64,000 nucleotides of DNA from an uncultured Dehalococcoidia bacterium (GCA_951812395.1 CATOSD010000002.1:796442-860441); one strand, 5' to 3'; positions 49,436-58,875 are shown, counted from the first letter of the stretch. The notes: a model not told the origin generated them from the sequence alone. Numbers and translations are program-made.

Positions 49436-52400
49436 ATGACAAACAGTACCAGAGTCCTACGGCCCTACCTACGGGCCTTCGACTTTTCTCGTCTCTTCGT
49501 GGAGGGCCTGGGTTGGGACCACTATCAAACCAGCCCATTAGTCATCGAAGTAGATGGGATCACCTGCACCCTCCAGGCCGTCGCGGAGAAGGCCGGTTTC
49601 GCCGCATACGTGTGTGATCCGGGAGAAGACGGGAACATACCCCCGTATCCCGTTCAGCGCAAGCTGGAGGTCAGGGTCGCCAGGACGGCCTTCGAGCATG
49701 TAATCATTTTCGTCGACGCCCAAAGGACCAGGCAGATCTGGCAGTGGGCCAAGCGCGAGCCGGGCAGGTCTCCTAAACCCAGCCGTTGGGAAGTCCGGGA
49801 GGGCCAGGGAGGCGACCCGCTTCTCCAGCGCCTGCAATCTGTAGCCTTCACCCTGGACGACGAGGCTCGAGGCATTGGCATCTCGGATGTAACCGCCCGC
49901 GTTAAGAAGGCGTTCGACGTCGAGAAAATCACCAAGCGGTTCTACGACCGCTTCAGGAAGGAGTTGACCGCCTTCGGGGACTTCATCGAGGGCATTACGG
50001 CTCAGGGCGACCGGGATTGGTACGCCTCCCTCATGCTCAACCGCATGATGTTCGTCTACTTCGTACAGAAGCAGGGCTTCCTCAACGGGGACGTCGACTA
50101 CCTGCGCAACCGCCTGAAGATGGTGCGGGAGCAGAACGGCGGCGGGCGATTCCAGCAGTTCTACCACCTCTTCCTACTGCGGCTGTTCCACGAGGGCCTC
50201 GGCCAGCCCGAAGCGCAGCGAGCGCCCGAACTGGCTGCCCTTCTTGGCAGGGTGCCCTTCCTCAACGGTGGTCTCTTCGACGTACACGACCTGGAGCGTG
50301 ACAACCCTGGCATTTCCATCCCGGACGCCGCCTTCGAGCGGGTCTTCGACTTCTTCGACGGCTACCGCTGGCACCTCGACGAGCGGCCCCACCGTGAGGA
50401 CAACGAGATCAACCCCGACGTGCTCGGCTACATCTTCGAGAAGTACGTCAATCAGAAACAGATGGGGGCCTACTACACCAAGGAGGACATTACCGGCTAC
50501 ATCTCCCGCAACACGGTGATCCCCTTCCTGTTCGACGCCGCCAGGAAGGAGTGCCCGGTGGCCTTCGGGCCGGACGGCGGCGTCTGGCGTCTGCTCACTG
50601 ACGACCCCGACCGCTACATCTATGCTGCCGTCGGCCACGGCATCGCATGGAACGCCCGGCAGCCGGAAGACCCCAAACGCCTTGAGGCGCCCTTCGACCT
50701 GCCCGAGGACATCGCCGCGGGCCTCGACGACGTGTCCAAGCGAGGCGGCTGGAACGCCCCGGCGCCGGAGGAATACGCACTGCCTACCGAGACTTGGCGC
50801 GAGGTGGTGGCGCGGCGCCAGCGCCATGCGGAGGTGCGCGCCAAGCTCGAATCGGGAGAGGTGCGGGAGATCAACGACCTCATCACGCTAAATCTGGATA
50901 TCGAGCGGTTCGCCAGGGATGTCATCGCCCAAAGCGAGGGACCCGAACTGCTGCGCGCCTTCTGGCACGCCATGCGCGACGTGTCGGTGCTGGACCCCAC
51001 CTGCGGCTCCGGCGCGTTCCTCTTCGCCGCGCTGAACGTCCTGGAACCCCTCTACACCGCCTGCCTTGAGGGCATGCGGGGCTTCCTTGACGACGAAGAA
51101 CGGCTCAATCGCCGTGGCCCTGACTATCTGAGAGACTTCAAAGACATCCTGGAGCAGGTGGACAAGCACCCCAGCGAGCGCTACTTCATCCTCAAGTCCA
51201 TCGTGCTCAACAACCTCTACGGCGTGGACATCATGGAAGAGGCGGTAGAGATATGCAAGCTGCGCCTCTTCCTGAAGTTGGTCGCCCAGCTCGAAAGATA
51301 CGACCAGATAGAGCCGCTGCCGGACATAGACTTCAACGTCCGCGCCGGGAACACCCTGGTGGGCTTCACGTCTCTGGAAGCCGTGCGGGAGGCGATGCGT
51401 TCGGAGAGGAGGAAGGGGGCTAAGCAGGCGCGAATGCTCTCACCGGAACAGGAGGCGCAACTCAAGGACATCGAAGAACGGGCGGAGGAGGCCAAACGCA
51501 TCTTCGACCAATTTCGCATTCAACAGACCATGCTCGGTGGGGAAGTGACCTCCGCCGACAAGCAGGCCCTCGGCGACCGCCTCCGCAGCCTCGCTGACGA
51601 GCTCGACCGTCTCCTAACCGCCGAGTACGGCGTAGACTCCAAGAAGGCCGCAGCATACGACGCATGGCGCGACAGCCATCAGCCCTTCCACTGGTTCGTT
51701 GAGTTCTACGGGATCATGAGCAAGGGCGGGTTCGACGTGGTCATCGGGAATCCACCGTATGTGGAGTACAGCAAAATTCGCAAAGAGTATCAAGTTAATG
51801 GGTTCGCGACTGTAAGTTGCGGAAACCTCTATGCAATGGTCATCGAGCGGTCTTACTCATGCCTCCGGCGCGGCGGGCGATTCGGGATGATTGTGCAGCT
51901 CTCCTACACCTGCACGGACCGAATGGAGCCTGTTCAGAGACTCAGCCTCTCACAGAGTGGCGGGCTCTGGCTCTCCCATTTTGACGACCGCCCAGCCAAG
52001 CTCTTTGATGGCTTGGAGCATATCCGTGCGACTATTACGCTGTCCCAGAGGTCAGTCGATGGCTCCAGTGCCGTCTATTCGACGGCCTACAACAGGTGGT
52101 ACACCGAATCTCGACCACAGCTGTTCGACACCGTGACCTTCGACTCCCTTCCCGATGTTTCGGCTGTTCCTAGTGGCACCGTGCCCAAGATTGGGCCGCG
52201 TCCGGCCTCGACGATCCTCAAGCGGATAGCGAAGCAACGTCCGGTTCGCAACAGCCTTATGCCATCGGGAAATGGGAAGGTCTATTTCCACAACGCACCT
52301 CAGTACTGGGTTCGTGCTATGGACTTCGCTCCGTATTTCTGGAATGAACGCGATGGTGAGCAGATTTCCACACAGGTCAAGACGCTAACCCTCGCTACTG

Positions 52401-52789
52401 AGATAGATGTGGGAGCTACAGTTGCCGTACTGAATAGCTCCCTGTTCTATTGGTGGTTTCTACTCTTGTCCGACTGTAGACATTTGAATCTCCGAGACAT
52501 AGAGAGCTTCCCCGTCGGTGTGGGGCAGATGCGGAAAGAAACCAAAGGGCAGTTGGCCAGGTTGACAGCTGAACTCATGGAGAGCTTCAAGCGTCACAGC
52601 CAGCGCAAGGAGACCCGCTACAAGGCCACCGGCAAGGTGGTCTACGACGAGTTCGACCAGAAGCCGTCCAAGCCCATCGTGGACAAAATCGACCGCGTGC
52701 TGGCGGAGCACTACGGCTTCACGGAGGAGGAGCTAGACTTCATCATCAACTACGACATCAAGTACCGGATGGGCTTGAAGAACACGTAA
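49436..52789 (+). CDS. large adenine-type DNA methyltransferase (PglX/Eco57I-like)
   Basis: 1117 residues from ATG 49436 (the upstream extension lacks a ribosome site). The N-terminal 170 residues form a nuclease-like/recognition segment (ARTAFEHVIIFVDAQRTRQIWQWA), then a helical domain with QMGAYYTKEDITGYI. Motif I is SVLDPTCGSGAFLFAAL near residue 519, and motif IV is VVIGNPPYVEYSKIR near 770. The C-terminal 300 residues form the specificity region, which is lower in GC and locally unlike the rest. It would methylate adenine in a target site for self-protection in the PLD-helicase system. Confidence 0.82.
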   Translation: MTNSTRVLRPYLRAFDFSRLFVEGLGWDHYQTSPLVIEVDGITCTLQAVAEKAGFAAYVCDPGEDGNIPPYPVQRKLEVRVARTAFEHVIIFVDAQRTRQIWQWAKREPGRSPKPSRWEVREGQGGDPLLQRLQSVAFTLDDEARGIGISDVTARVKKAFDVEKITKRFYDRFRKELTAFGDFIEGITAQGDRDWYASLMLNRMMFVYFVQKQGFLNGDVDYLRNRLKMVREQNGGGRFQQFYHLFLLRLFHEGLGQPEAQRAPELAALLGRVPFLNGGLFDVHDLERDNPGISIPDAAFERVFDFFDGYRWHLDERPHREDNEINPDVLGYIFEKYVNQKQMGAYYTKEDITGYISRNTVIPFLFDAARKECPVAFGPDGGVWRLLTDDPDRYIYAAVGHGIAWNARQPEDPKRLEAPFDLPEDIAAGLDDVSKRGGWNAPAPEEYALPTETWREVVARRQRHAEVRAKLESGEVREINDLITLNLDIERFARDVIAQSEGPELLRAFWHAMRDVSVLDPTCGSGAFLFAALNVLEPLYTACLEGMRGFLDDEERLNRRGPDYLRDFKDILEQVDKHPSERYFILKSIVLNNLYGVDIMEEAVEICKLRLFLKLVAQLERYDQIEPLPDIDFNVRAGNTLVGFTSLEAVREAMRSERRKGAKQARMLSPEQEAQLKDIEERAEEAKRIFDQFRIQQTMLGGEVTSADKQALGDRLRSLADELDRLLTAEYGVDSKKAAAYDAWRDSHQPFHWFVEFYGIMSKGGFDVVIGNPPYVEYSKIRKEYQVNGFATVSCGNLYAMVIERSYSCLRRGGRFGMIVQLSYTCTDRMEPVQRLSLSQSGGLWLSHFDDRPAKLFDGLEHIRATITLSQRSVDGSSAVYSTAYNRWYTESRPQLFDTVTFDSLPDVSAVPSGTVPKIGPRPASTILKRIAKQRPVRNSLMPSGNGKVYFHNAPQYWVRAMDFAPYFWNERDGEQISTQVKTLTLATEIDVGATVAVLNSSLFYWWFLLLSDCRHLNLRDIESFPVGVGQMRKETKGQLARLTAELMESFKRHSQRKETRYKATGKVVYDEFDQKPSKPIVDKIDRVLAEHYGFTEEELDFIINYDIKYRMGLKNT

Positions 52790-52810
52790 CATCTTAGGAG
52801 GCAAGCATAG

Positions 52811-53473
52811 ATGCCGTCGCCACATGCCGAACAAGCAGGTCAAAAGGGGAGATCAAAGGGTATTAGCCAAACTCACGCCAGTCCTTCCGAGTGCATTGCC
52901 AGTTTCGACTTCCAGCATGACATTGCGGACTCTGTACAGTACTGGGAAGACATAATGAAAAAGGATCGATGGGAGGCCCGGGGCGGTGATTGCTCAGTCA
53001 TAGCAGCTTCTTTGGCTTTGAGACAAGGCTGCATCGTAACGGCAAGTGAACTGGAAACTGTGTTGAGAAGTCTTAAGCCCAGTTGGAGCCGCATCTGGTG
53101 GCAACACCTGAAAGCCATCGGGCCGAAGCGGCTAATGCTCAGGCCGAGACTGTTGCTACAGGAGATCAAGCACTATCACAAGCGGTGGGATCCCATATAC
53201 GGGACGTTGGACGAAGTTCTTGACGTTTATCTGTGTTGTATCAAGCCACTCTTTCAGATGGTCTATGGCGAGGAGGGCAGGAATCTACAAACGTGCATAT
53301 GCGATAACGACGTGACATATGTTGTGACGGGACGCTTACCCAAACGGGATTTCATGGTCCACGCATCAGCGATAGTAGACGGCGTGATTCGCTGCGAATA
53401 TGACCTCAGACTAGAATGCTTTCAGGTTCTGCACGTGTGGAAGATGCACAGTTCAATTGGGCGGTACTGGTGA
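52811..53473 (+). CDS. hypothetical protein, low GC
   Basis: 220 residues after AGGAGG. The protein (SFDFQHDIADSVQYWEDIMK ... CLCCIK-type Cys positions, WEARGGDCSVIAASLALRQGC) shows no recognised domain. Codon and base composition are lower in GC than the flanking operons, suggesting separate acquisition. Seven Cys residues are spread through it. It follows the methyltransferase by 21 bases and could be co-transcribed. The following gap 53474-53725 holds no gene. Confidence 0.45.
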   Translation: MPSPHAEQAGQKGRSKGISQTHASPSECIASFDFQHDIADSVQYWEDIMKKDRWEARGGDCSVIAASLALRQGCIVTASELETVLRSLKPSWSRIWWQHLKAIGPKRLMLRPRLLLQEIKHYHKRWDPIYGTLDEVLDVYLCCIKPLFQMVYGEEGRNLQTCICDNDVTYVVTGRLPKRDFMVHASAIVDGVIRCEYDLRLECFQVLHVWKMHSSIGRYW

Positions 53474-53725
53474 AGCATCTGGCTCGCCACGAAGAACGTA
53501 GATGAAACAGGACGACAACCGAAGACATGCGACCTTCACAACTTGTGGTTGGCCCAACGGCATAGTCGGTGCCGATGCCAGGTACCGTTTGACGTGGCTC
53601 AATTGAATGAAACGAGATATTCATTGTGGCGTTTCATGTTCGAGTTTCAACTAACCTTCAACTAACCTTCAGAGCTGTAGCTCGCATTGGCGCGCCAGCA
53701 GCATTATCCGAATAGGAGCTAAGCG

Positions 53726-53980
53726 ATGTACAATCAGTCTGTTCTTGCAAGTATTGCGGCAATCTGCATTGACATCATACTGGCAAAAGTTCTGACTTTT
53801 GCCTTGTGGAGAGACCTTAGCAAGGCCCTGCACGAGAGTATGACCACCACAGATTTCGAACTGACAGGCAGCGTACTGGCTGCGTTGGGTGATATTACTC
53901 TCTTCGGACTCGTTGTGGTGATACCTGGGTTTTTCATTGTAAATGCGGCCGCACAATACATACGTTCCTGGATGAGGTGA
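53726..53980 (+). CDS. small two-span membrane protein
   Basis: 84 residues with two hydrophobic segments (SVLASIAAICIDIILAKVLTFAL and LGDITLFGLVVVIPGFFIVNAAA) and short polar ends. No family recognised; base composition is low GC like its neighbours. A membrane effector or a small regulator is possible. The ribosome site is weak (AGGAG, 10 bases before ATG). Confidence 0.45.
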   Translation: MYNQSVLASIAAICIDIILAKVLTFALWRDLSKALHESMTTTDFELTGSVLAALGDITLFGLVVVIPGFFIVNAAAQYIRSWMR

Positions 53981-54089
53981 CGCTCCGCAATAGGTCGGGC
54001 TATGGCGGATGCAGTCTCCGTATCTGACACCAAGCTGCACGCCATAACGAGCTACGAAATCAAGTATTGCATGGGATGTAGGGCGTGAA

Positions 54090-55205
54090 ATGAGAGATCG
54101 CGAAGTGCCACTGCATGTTCCCGATCGCTTGAAGAGTGACGTCAAAAGAAGGATTGATCCCGTCAAGAGAGAGGAACGGGGTAACGGTGTCTGCCTTTAC
54201 GTAACCGCCGAGACTGGGCAGCGTTGCGAGAACCCCGTAGAAAACAATTGTCATGTTGTTCCCGAATCTAAGGTCTTGGACCAGCTTAAGGACCCAAAGC
54301 TCAAGAAGGTGCTTGAACTGCGGTGGGGCGCGGCTCGATGGGAACATTACTACGTAACGAGGAGCCCGACTAGTCCAATCACAAGCAGTGATCTGAATAC
54401 GCTCGAACCACAACTCGTGGTGCCTAAGCATGCTTGTGTAGGTCGATTCGCGTGTAAGCGCACACAACCGGATCACGATGACGAGTTTAGCCCCATAGAT
54501 GTCAAAGATCCGGACTTCCGCGACCCAAGAGTACCCCTTTTGTCAATGTACCGGGCAACTCTCTACGAGGCTGACTTATGCCGTCTGGGTAAGCGATTGA
54601 TGGAGCAAAACAAACAGAAGGCTTTGCGGGACCCCCGACGTGGAGCCCGCGTTTGGTGGAATAGGCTTCAGGCATCTTTGGCGAGTAGAATGCAGTGGTC
54701 GGAAGCTACGTCAGAGCGGCTTGGCAAGATTTGGTATCGCTGGAAGACGTACGGGAAGCTAGACGCCGATGCTGTTTCGGTGCAAGTACTAGACTTTCGT
54801 TCAAGCCTGAAGTTTGCTGCCTGCGTGTTCAGTTATAGGAAGTACGTCATTGTAACTGTGTCCCCACTTGGGGGAGACCAACACAGGATGGGGGTGCTGC
54901 ATCTGTCCGATGATACTGACGCCGTTGCTGAAGCCACTGGGCGGCTGAGTCGACTCGCAACTGCCTCGCACAGCTCCGCGAACTACGGAGTGGATGTGCT
55001 GAAAGACCTGATGACATACGGGACAGGCAGCGTGGTCGCTTCGCCTGAGTCCTACCACGGACTGGCCGTCGAGAACCGGCGAGCAATTGATCGGATCGTC
55101 GCCGATGCTTCTGGTGCTAGGATTGTCACACAACTGTTTGGCTCACAACGGCCGATCCCCAGAGGTGCAATACGAACCTATCAGCGTGGAAAGCGCAGGC
55201 GTTGA
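54090..55205 (+). CDS. unrecognised protein with Cys/His-rich N-terminal region
   Basis: 371 residues. The N-terminal half has NGVCLYVTAETGQRCENPVENNCHVVPESKV-type spacing and HACVGRFACKR plus DHDDEF, which could form a treble-clef-like zinc site, although no catalytic His pattern of HNH nucleases is evident. The C-terminal half (FAACVFSYRKYVIVTVSPLGGD ... NYGVDVLKDLMTYGTG) is an alpha/beta region. No family recognised. It is followed 21 bases later by the PIN-like gene; the two form a probable unit. Confidence 0.5.
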   Translation: MRDREVPLHVPDRLKSDVKRRIDPVKREERGNGVCLYVTAETGQRCENPVENNCHVVPESKVLDQLKDPKLKKVLELRWGAARWEHYYVTRSPTSPITSSDLNTLEPQLVVPKHACVGRFACKRTQPDHDDEFSPIDVKDPDFRDPRVPLLSMYRATLYEADLCRLGKRLMEQNKQKALRDPRRGARVWWNRLQASLASRMQWSEATSERLGKIWYRWKTYGKLDADAVSVQVLDFRSSLKFAACVFSYRKYVIVTVSPLGGDQHRMGVLHLSDDTDAVAEATGRLSRLATASHSSANYGVDVLKDLMTYGTGSVVASPESYHGLAVENRRAIDRIVADASGARIVTQLFGSQRPIPRGAIRTYQRGKRRR

Positions 55206-55226
55206 CCGCCACTTCGAGTAGTAGGA

Positions 55227-56237
55227 ATGCTGTTGACTCAGCAACGTAGTCAGAAGAAGATCATTTATCTTGACCAGAACTGGTTGAGCGACTTGACGAA
55301 GGCTGTGCGTCTGGACGGGTCTTCGCCTGTTGACAAGGCGTGTTTCACGCAGTTGTATGAAGTCATGCAAAGGGCGATCGCCGAGGACAAGATTGCCTGT
55401 CCAACTTCCCCTCACCACATGTCCGAGAGCAACTTCGATTCCAAACGAAGCGCGGACTTCAGGAGCGTTGACAACGCACTCAGTAGGGGGCTTTCCTTCA
55501 ACCATAGCGAGCAGATAAGCCACTACCAATTGCTCGGGGCGGCATCTCGGTTCGCTGGAGTAGATTTTCCGGTTGAGCCCTGGTGGTGCTTACCATTCAA
55601 TCGGGATCCTGACACTCTGGACAGCACTCTACCCCGTTCCAGAACTGGCATAGAGGTTATCGTGACGTTCTTGCAGTGGGTAAGCGAGGAACGGAGATTA
55701 CGCGACCAAATCCAGGGGCCAATGTACCGAGAGTACAAGGATTTCAGAAGGGCTTTCAAACTGTCATACCAAGACGAGGTGATTTTCACCATACATCAAC
55801 TGTTCAGAGAAGGTTACTTTCGCCTTTCTGACGCTCTTGCTCAACTTGGGGATACGCCAGCAGATTTCGGCGAAATCTACCATACGGCAGTTCTTCGGCA
55901 GTTCTCTTGGCTAATGGAGATTAAGGGGATATGCGAACTCGGCGCCGGACTTCCAGCCTTTGTACGTTCAAGTGAGTTCGCAAATGTGCCATATCTGTCG
56001 ATTCGTGCCAAATTGATGGCGGCGGACATCGTTCGCAACGGAAGACGCAACCCGGAAAACTCGCTATCTGCGGACTTTGACATTGCGGCGACAGTCGTGC
56101 CGTATGTGGACGTGTTTGCCACTGAGAACTATTTGGCAGAATTGCTGCGCGGAACTCGCGTGGCCAATGACTGTGAGTGCAGCGTCTTTACAATGCGTCA
56201 GAAGGACGAGTTCTTGGATTACGTGTCGCGGCTGTGA
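55227..56237 (+). CDS. PIN-like protein, partner of the preceding gene
   Basis: 336 residues. The N-terminal KKIIYLDQNWLSDLTKA matches the first Asp strand of PIN-like nucleases (YLDxN). A late segment SADFDIAATVVPYVDVFATENYLAELL supplies further acidic residues in the usual order for this fold. The middle 150 residues are helical and unique to this type of long PIN-like protein. It would cleave RNA or DNA with a metal ion if active. Together with the 54090 gene it is a candidate two-gene defence or toxin system. Confidence 0.55.
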   Translation: MLLTQQRSQKKIIYLDQNWLSDLTKAVRLDGSSPVDKACFTQLYEVMQRAIAEDKIACPTSPHHMSESNFDSKRSADFRSVDNALSRGLSFNHSEQISHYQLLGAASRFAGVDFPVEPWWCLPFNRDPDTLDSTLPRSRTGIEVIVTFLQWVSEERRLRDQIQGPMYREYKDFRRAFKLSYQDEVIFTIHQLFREGYFRLSDALAQLGDTPADFGEIYHTAVLRQFSWLMEIKGICELGAGLPAFVRSSEFANVPYLSIRAKLMAADIVRNGRRNPENSLSADFDIAATVVPYVDVFATENYLAELLRGTRVANDCECSVFTMRQKDEFLDYVSRL

Positions 56238-56481
56238 CGGCGCTGCACGCTAGATCGACGGTTCCGCCGGGAGGCAAGGTGGAGATAGCTGAACCAGACC
56301 TTCCCGTGGGAGAGACGTTGACGTAGTGGTGAGTTGCCGCTCCCCCTATGGTGCGGCGATCTGCCGTAGACATCTTGAACGAAGCGCCGGGTGCCTGGTT
56401 TTCGAGACGGGCGCAGAGGTGAACGCATACCGGGTGGAAGAGAAGGAATCATGGGGGCGTTGCGCGACGACTAACAGGTGA
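56234..56481 (+). pseudogene. decayed antitoxin copy upstream of the intact TA pair
   Basis: In the plus frame from GTG 56234 the translation TALHARSTVPPGGKVEIAEP then DLPVGETLT aligns with the intact antitoxin (MQKALHIRTTVLPGGKVEVA), but TAG stops it. The remaining part (GCLVFETGAEVNAYRVEEKESW) is in another frame and ends at 56481. So it is a frameshifted, stop-containing duplicate of the downstream antitoxin. No intact toxin partner remains with it. Confidence 0.65.
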
Positions 56482-56498
56482 TCAAGGAGGACGAGCAG

Positions 56499-56732
56499 AT
56501 GCAGAAAGCGTTGCACATACGGACGACGGTGCTGCCGGGAGGCAAGGTGGAGGTTGCCAGCCCAGAGCTGGAGGCGGGCCAGACGGTGGACGTAGTGGTT
56601 CTGCACGAGTCCGGTGTGAAGGGACGCTCCATCATGGAGATCCTCAACAGCGGTCCTGAGCGCCGCCTGTTCCAGACAGCCGAAGAGGTGAGAGCATACC
56701 TGGCGGAGGAGAAGGCGTCATGGGATCGCTAG
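56499..56732 (+). CDS. antitoxin of a PIN toxin-antitoxin pair
   Basis: 77 residues from ATG 56499 (AAGGAGG upstream). It starts MQKALHIRTTVLPGGKVEVA, the AbrB-like/beta-strand antitoxin pattern seen with PIN toxins, then ends in a toxin-binding tail (LFQTAEEVRAYLAEEKASWDR). The stop overlaps the toxin start by 13 bases. It is expected to bind operator DNA and neutralise the PIN toxin. It is the first gene of the operon that continues into the CD-NTase. Confidence 0.78.
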   Translation: MQKALHIRTTVLPGGKVEVASPELEAGQTVDVVVLHESGVKGRSIMEILNSGPERRLFQTAEEVRAYLAEEKASWDR

Positions 56733-57175
56733 ACCTTCCTCTCACTGGCCTGGTTTATATCGATGCCAACTGCCTCATCTATAGTGTGGAACGGGTAGAG
56801 CCACACCGCACACTGCTGGAACCGATGTGGCAACAGGCCCAGGATGGCAACCTCACCATTGTGAGCAGCCCGGTTCTCGTGGTGGAGGCGCTGGTGAAGC
56901 CCCTCCGAGATGGCAACACAGAGATCGAGATGCAGTACCGTGAACTGTTCGCGGCAAATGCGGTGAGACTGCTTGAAGCCTCGTATGGGGTGTTCGAAGA
57001 CGCTGCCCGCATCCGCGCCGATACGAGGTTGAAGACACCCGACGCGCTTCACGCGGCAACAGCTCTCCGCGCTGGCTCCGCTCTCTTCGTCACCAACGAC
57101 GACGACTTTCGCCGTGTCGAGGGCTTGCCCATCGTCGTCCTGGGCGATCTCTTAGCGGAGGGGAGCCAAGTGTGA
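56720..57175 (+). CDS. VapC-type PIN toxin
   Basis: 151 residues. PIN motif residues: GLVYIDANCLIYSVERVE, SSPVLVVEALVKPLRD, RLKTPDALHAATALRAG and LFVTNDDDFRRVEG. It is a metal-dependent ribonuclease by family. The overlap with both the antitoxin and the CD-NTase gene (57172-57175) makes the pair an integral part of this operon. Possible roles are a fail-safe toxin or simple maintenance of the cargo. Confidence 0.85.
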   Translation: MGSLDLPLTGLVYIDANCLIYSVERVEPHRTLLEPMWQQAQDGNLTIVSSPVLVVEALVKPLRDGNTEIEMQYRELFAANAVRLLEASYGVFEDAARIRADTRLKTPDALHAATALRAGSALFVTNDDDFRRVEGLPIVVLGDLLAEGSQV

Positions 57176-58011
57176 TGCCGGCCGACAACTTCAACAAGTG
57201 GTGCGAGGAGTTGCTCGCAACGTACACCCGCAGCAATCAACAGGCTGTCACTCAACGCCTTGAAGACATACGTAATTCCCTCCGATGGCGAGGCAATCAT
57301 GTGGTGCAGACCATGTTCGGCGGCTCCGTCAGAAGAGGCACGGACGTAGCCGGCCTTAGCGACATGGACGCTCTTCTGATTGTGGACGAGTCTTCGCTCC
57401 GGAATCAGTCTCCATCTGATGTCATAGGGTACGTGCGAGACCTTATCCAACGGCATCTATTCTTCCACACCGTGCGTGCGGGCAAACTGGCGGTGACTGT
57501 GAATTACTCGGACGGGACTGAGATACAGCTCTTGCCCGCGATACGCACATCCAGCGGCGGCGTTCGAATTGCCGATCCAGGGAGCACCGGGTGGAGCAAC
57601 GTGTTAAGGCCGGAGATATTCGCCGAAGAGCTAAGCGCGGTCAACCAAGCAAATCACGGCAGGGTCACTCCCACGATCAAGCTGGCTAAAGCCATCGCGG
57701 ACTGCCACATCACCCGTCAGGACAGGAAGATCAGCGGATACCACATGGAGGCCCTCGCAATCGACGCTTTCACGGACTACGGAGGCCCGCTCCAGCACAG
57801 GGCCATGCTAGATCACCTGCTCACTCATTCGATGAGAGCGGTGATGAGGCCGATAGCCGACTCTACGGGCCAGTCGACGCACGTGGACAGCAACCTTGGT
57901 CAAGCAGGTTCCAAACTACGCAAGGGGGTTTCGACTCAGTTCGGCCAGATGCGGGGCAATGTAAGAAGGTGCGTCACTCGCGCGGATTTCAACGCCCTGT
58001 TTTGCATCTAG
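57175..58011 (+). CDS. CD-NTase-like nucleotidyltransferase
   Basis: 278 residues. The catalytic motif is MFGGSVRRGTDVAGLSDMDA: GGS plus a D-x-D pair, with a third acidic position in GTEIQLLPAIRTS. The OAS-type helical spine follows (GRVTPTIKLAKAIADCHITR ... ISGYHMEALAIDAF). In CBASS such enzymes make cyclic oligonucleotides on infection that activate an effector. I chose ATG 57175, eight bases after GAGGGGAG, rather than the GTG at 57172. The effectors here would be the two SLOG-superfamily products encoded downstream. Confidence 0.8.
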   Translation: MPADNFNKWCEELLATYTRSNQQAVTQRLEDIRNSLRWRGNHVVQTMFGGSVRRGTDVAGLSDMDALLIVDESSLRNQSPSDVIGYVRDLIQRHLFFHTVRAGKLAVTVNYSDGTEIQLLPAIRTSSGGVRIADPGSTGWSNVLRPEIFAEELSAVNQANHGRVTPTIKLAKAIADCHITRQDRKISGYHMEALAIDAFTDYGGPLQHRAMLDHLLTHSMRAVMRPIADSTGQSTHVDSNLGQAGSKLRKGVSTQFGQMRGNVRRCVTRADFNALFCI

Positions 58012-58020
58012 TGTCGAACA

Positions 58021-58875
58021 ATGCCTCCATCGATGAACAACAGGTTCGTACTTATCTCCGGCAGCGCAGGGCTTTCGTGTCCCCCGGAGAAGCTGGACAC
58101 CGCATCCACGTTTGTCAGGAGTTTCACCATGGAAGTGTTGAGTCGCGGCGGGGGAGTGGTGGTGCTGGCTGGAGACGAGGCGAGCGTCAAGGACGAACGC
58201 GGTGCGCCCCGCATATTCGATTGGGTGGCGTTGCGGGAAGTCGAGCGATACGTCCGCGGCACGACCGAGAGCCCCCGCACGTACGCCCGCATCGTAATGT
58301 CCGATAAGGCGGCAGAGTCGAAGATAGACAACGCCAATCTGCGGTTGCTGAGAGACCTGGAGCAACGTAACGTAGTGGAGCTTTACCACATTCGGCGGGA
58401 GGTGTTCACCGGCGGAGAGTATCGCAGTATGATGATCGAACATTCCGACGCCATGCTTGCGATAGGCGGCGGCAAGGGTACCTATACAGCGGGGACGAAT
58501 ATGACTGAACTCGGCAAGCCCGTGCTGCCGCTCGATTTACAGCTTGGCTCCGCCGCTGACGATGGAGAAGGAGCCGTTGCCTTGCAAAGGGAAATGGCAA
58601 CGGAGCCTGATAGGTTCTTTCCCAGTACCTATCGCGACGCGAAGAACAAAGTTGGGCTGCTCGCCCTGGACCGGGGAATCAACGACGCGGGAACCGTGGC
58701 GCACGTGTCAGCCGAGATGCTCACCAGAGAGCTGGAAGCCACTCCGACGCCGGGACAGGCCGCGAATATCAAGGGCCGGCTGACCACCGCGTGGCGGGCC
58801 GCGAAAGAGCTTTCCGTGGTCGTGTACCTGATCAAGATATTCGAACGGGTGAAGGGAGCGGTTCCGTTCGTCTAG
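58021..58875 (+). CDS. SLOG/LOG-like Rossmann protein (candidate CBASS effector)
   Basis: 284 residues. It begins RFVLISGSAGLSCPPEKLDT (beta strand, Gly loop) and contains EHSDAMLAIGGGKGTYTAG with the GGGxGT phosphate-binding loop of the LOG/SLOG superfamily, then MTELGKPVLPLDLQLGS. The C-terminal 80 residues are an unclassified helical domain (KELSVVVYLIKIFERVKGAV). SLOG domains bind nucleotide-derived ligands and are predicted sensors or NAD-cleaving effectors in nucleotide-signalling defence. It starts 9 bases after the CD-NTase stop, so the two are co-transcribed. Confidence 0.68.
   Translation: MPPSMNNRFVLISGSAGLSCPPEKLDTASTFVRSFTMEVLSRGGGVVVLAGDEASVKDERGAPRIFDWVALREVERYVRGTTESPRTYARIVMSDKAAESKIDNANLRLLRDLEQRNVVELYHIRREVFTGGEYRSMMIEHSDAMLAIGGGKGTYTAGTNMTELGKPVLPLDLQLGSAADDGEGAVALQREMATEPDRFFPSTYRDAKNKVGLLALDRGINDAGTVAHVSAEMLTRELEATPTPGQAANIKGRLTTAWRAAKELSVVVYLIKIFERVKGAVPFV

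Noticed and set aside
45468-52789. Assignment of the PLD-helicase and methyltransferase as DISARM DrmD and DrmMI
   Set aside because: The helicase has an N-terminal PLD module that I do not associate with DrmD, a PIN gene intervenes, and the drmA-drmB-drmC genes are on the opposite strand over 9 kb away.
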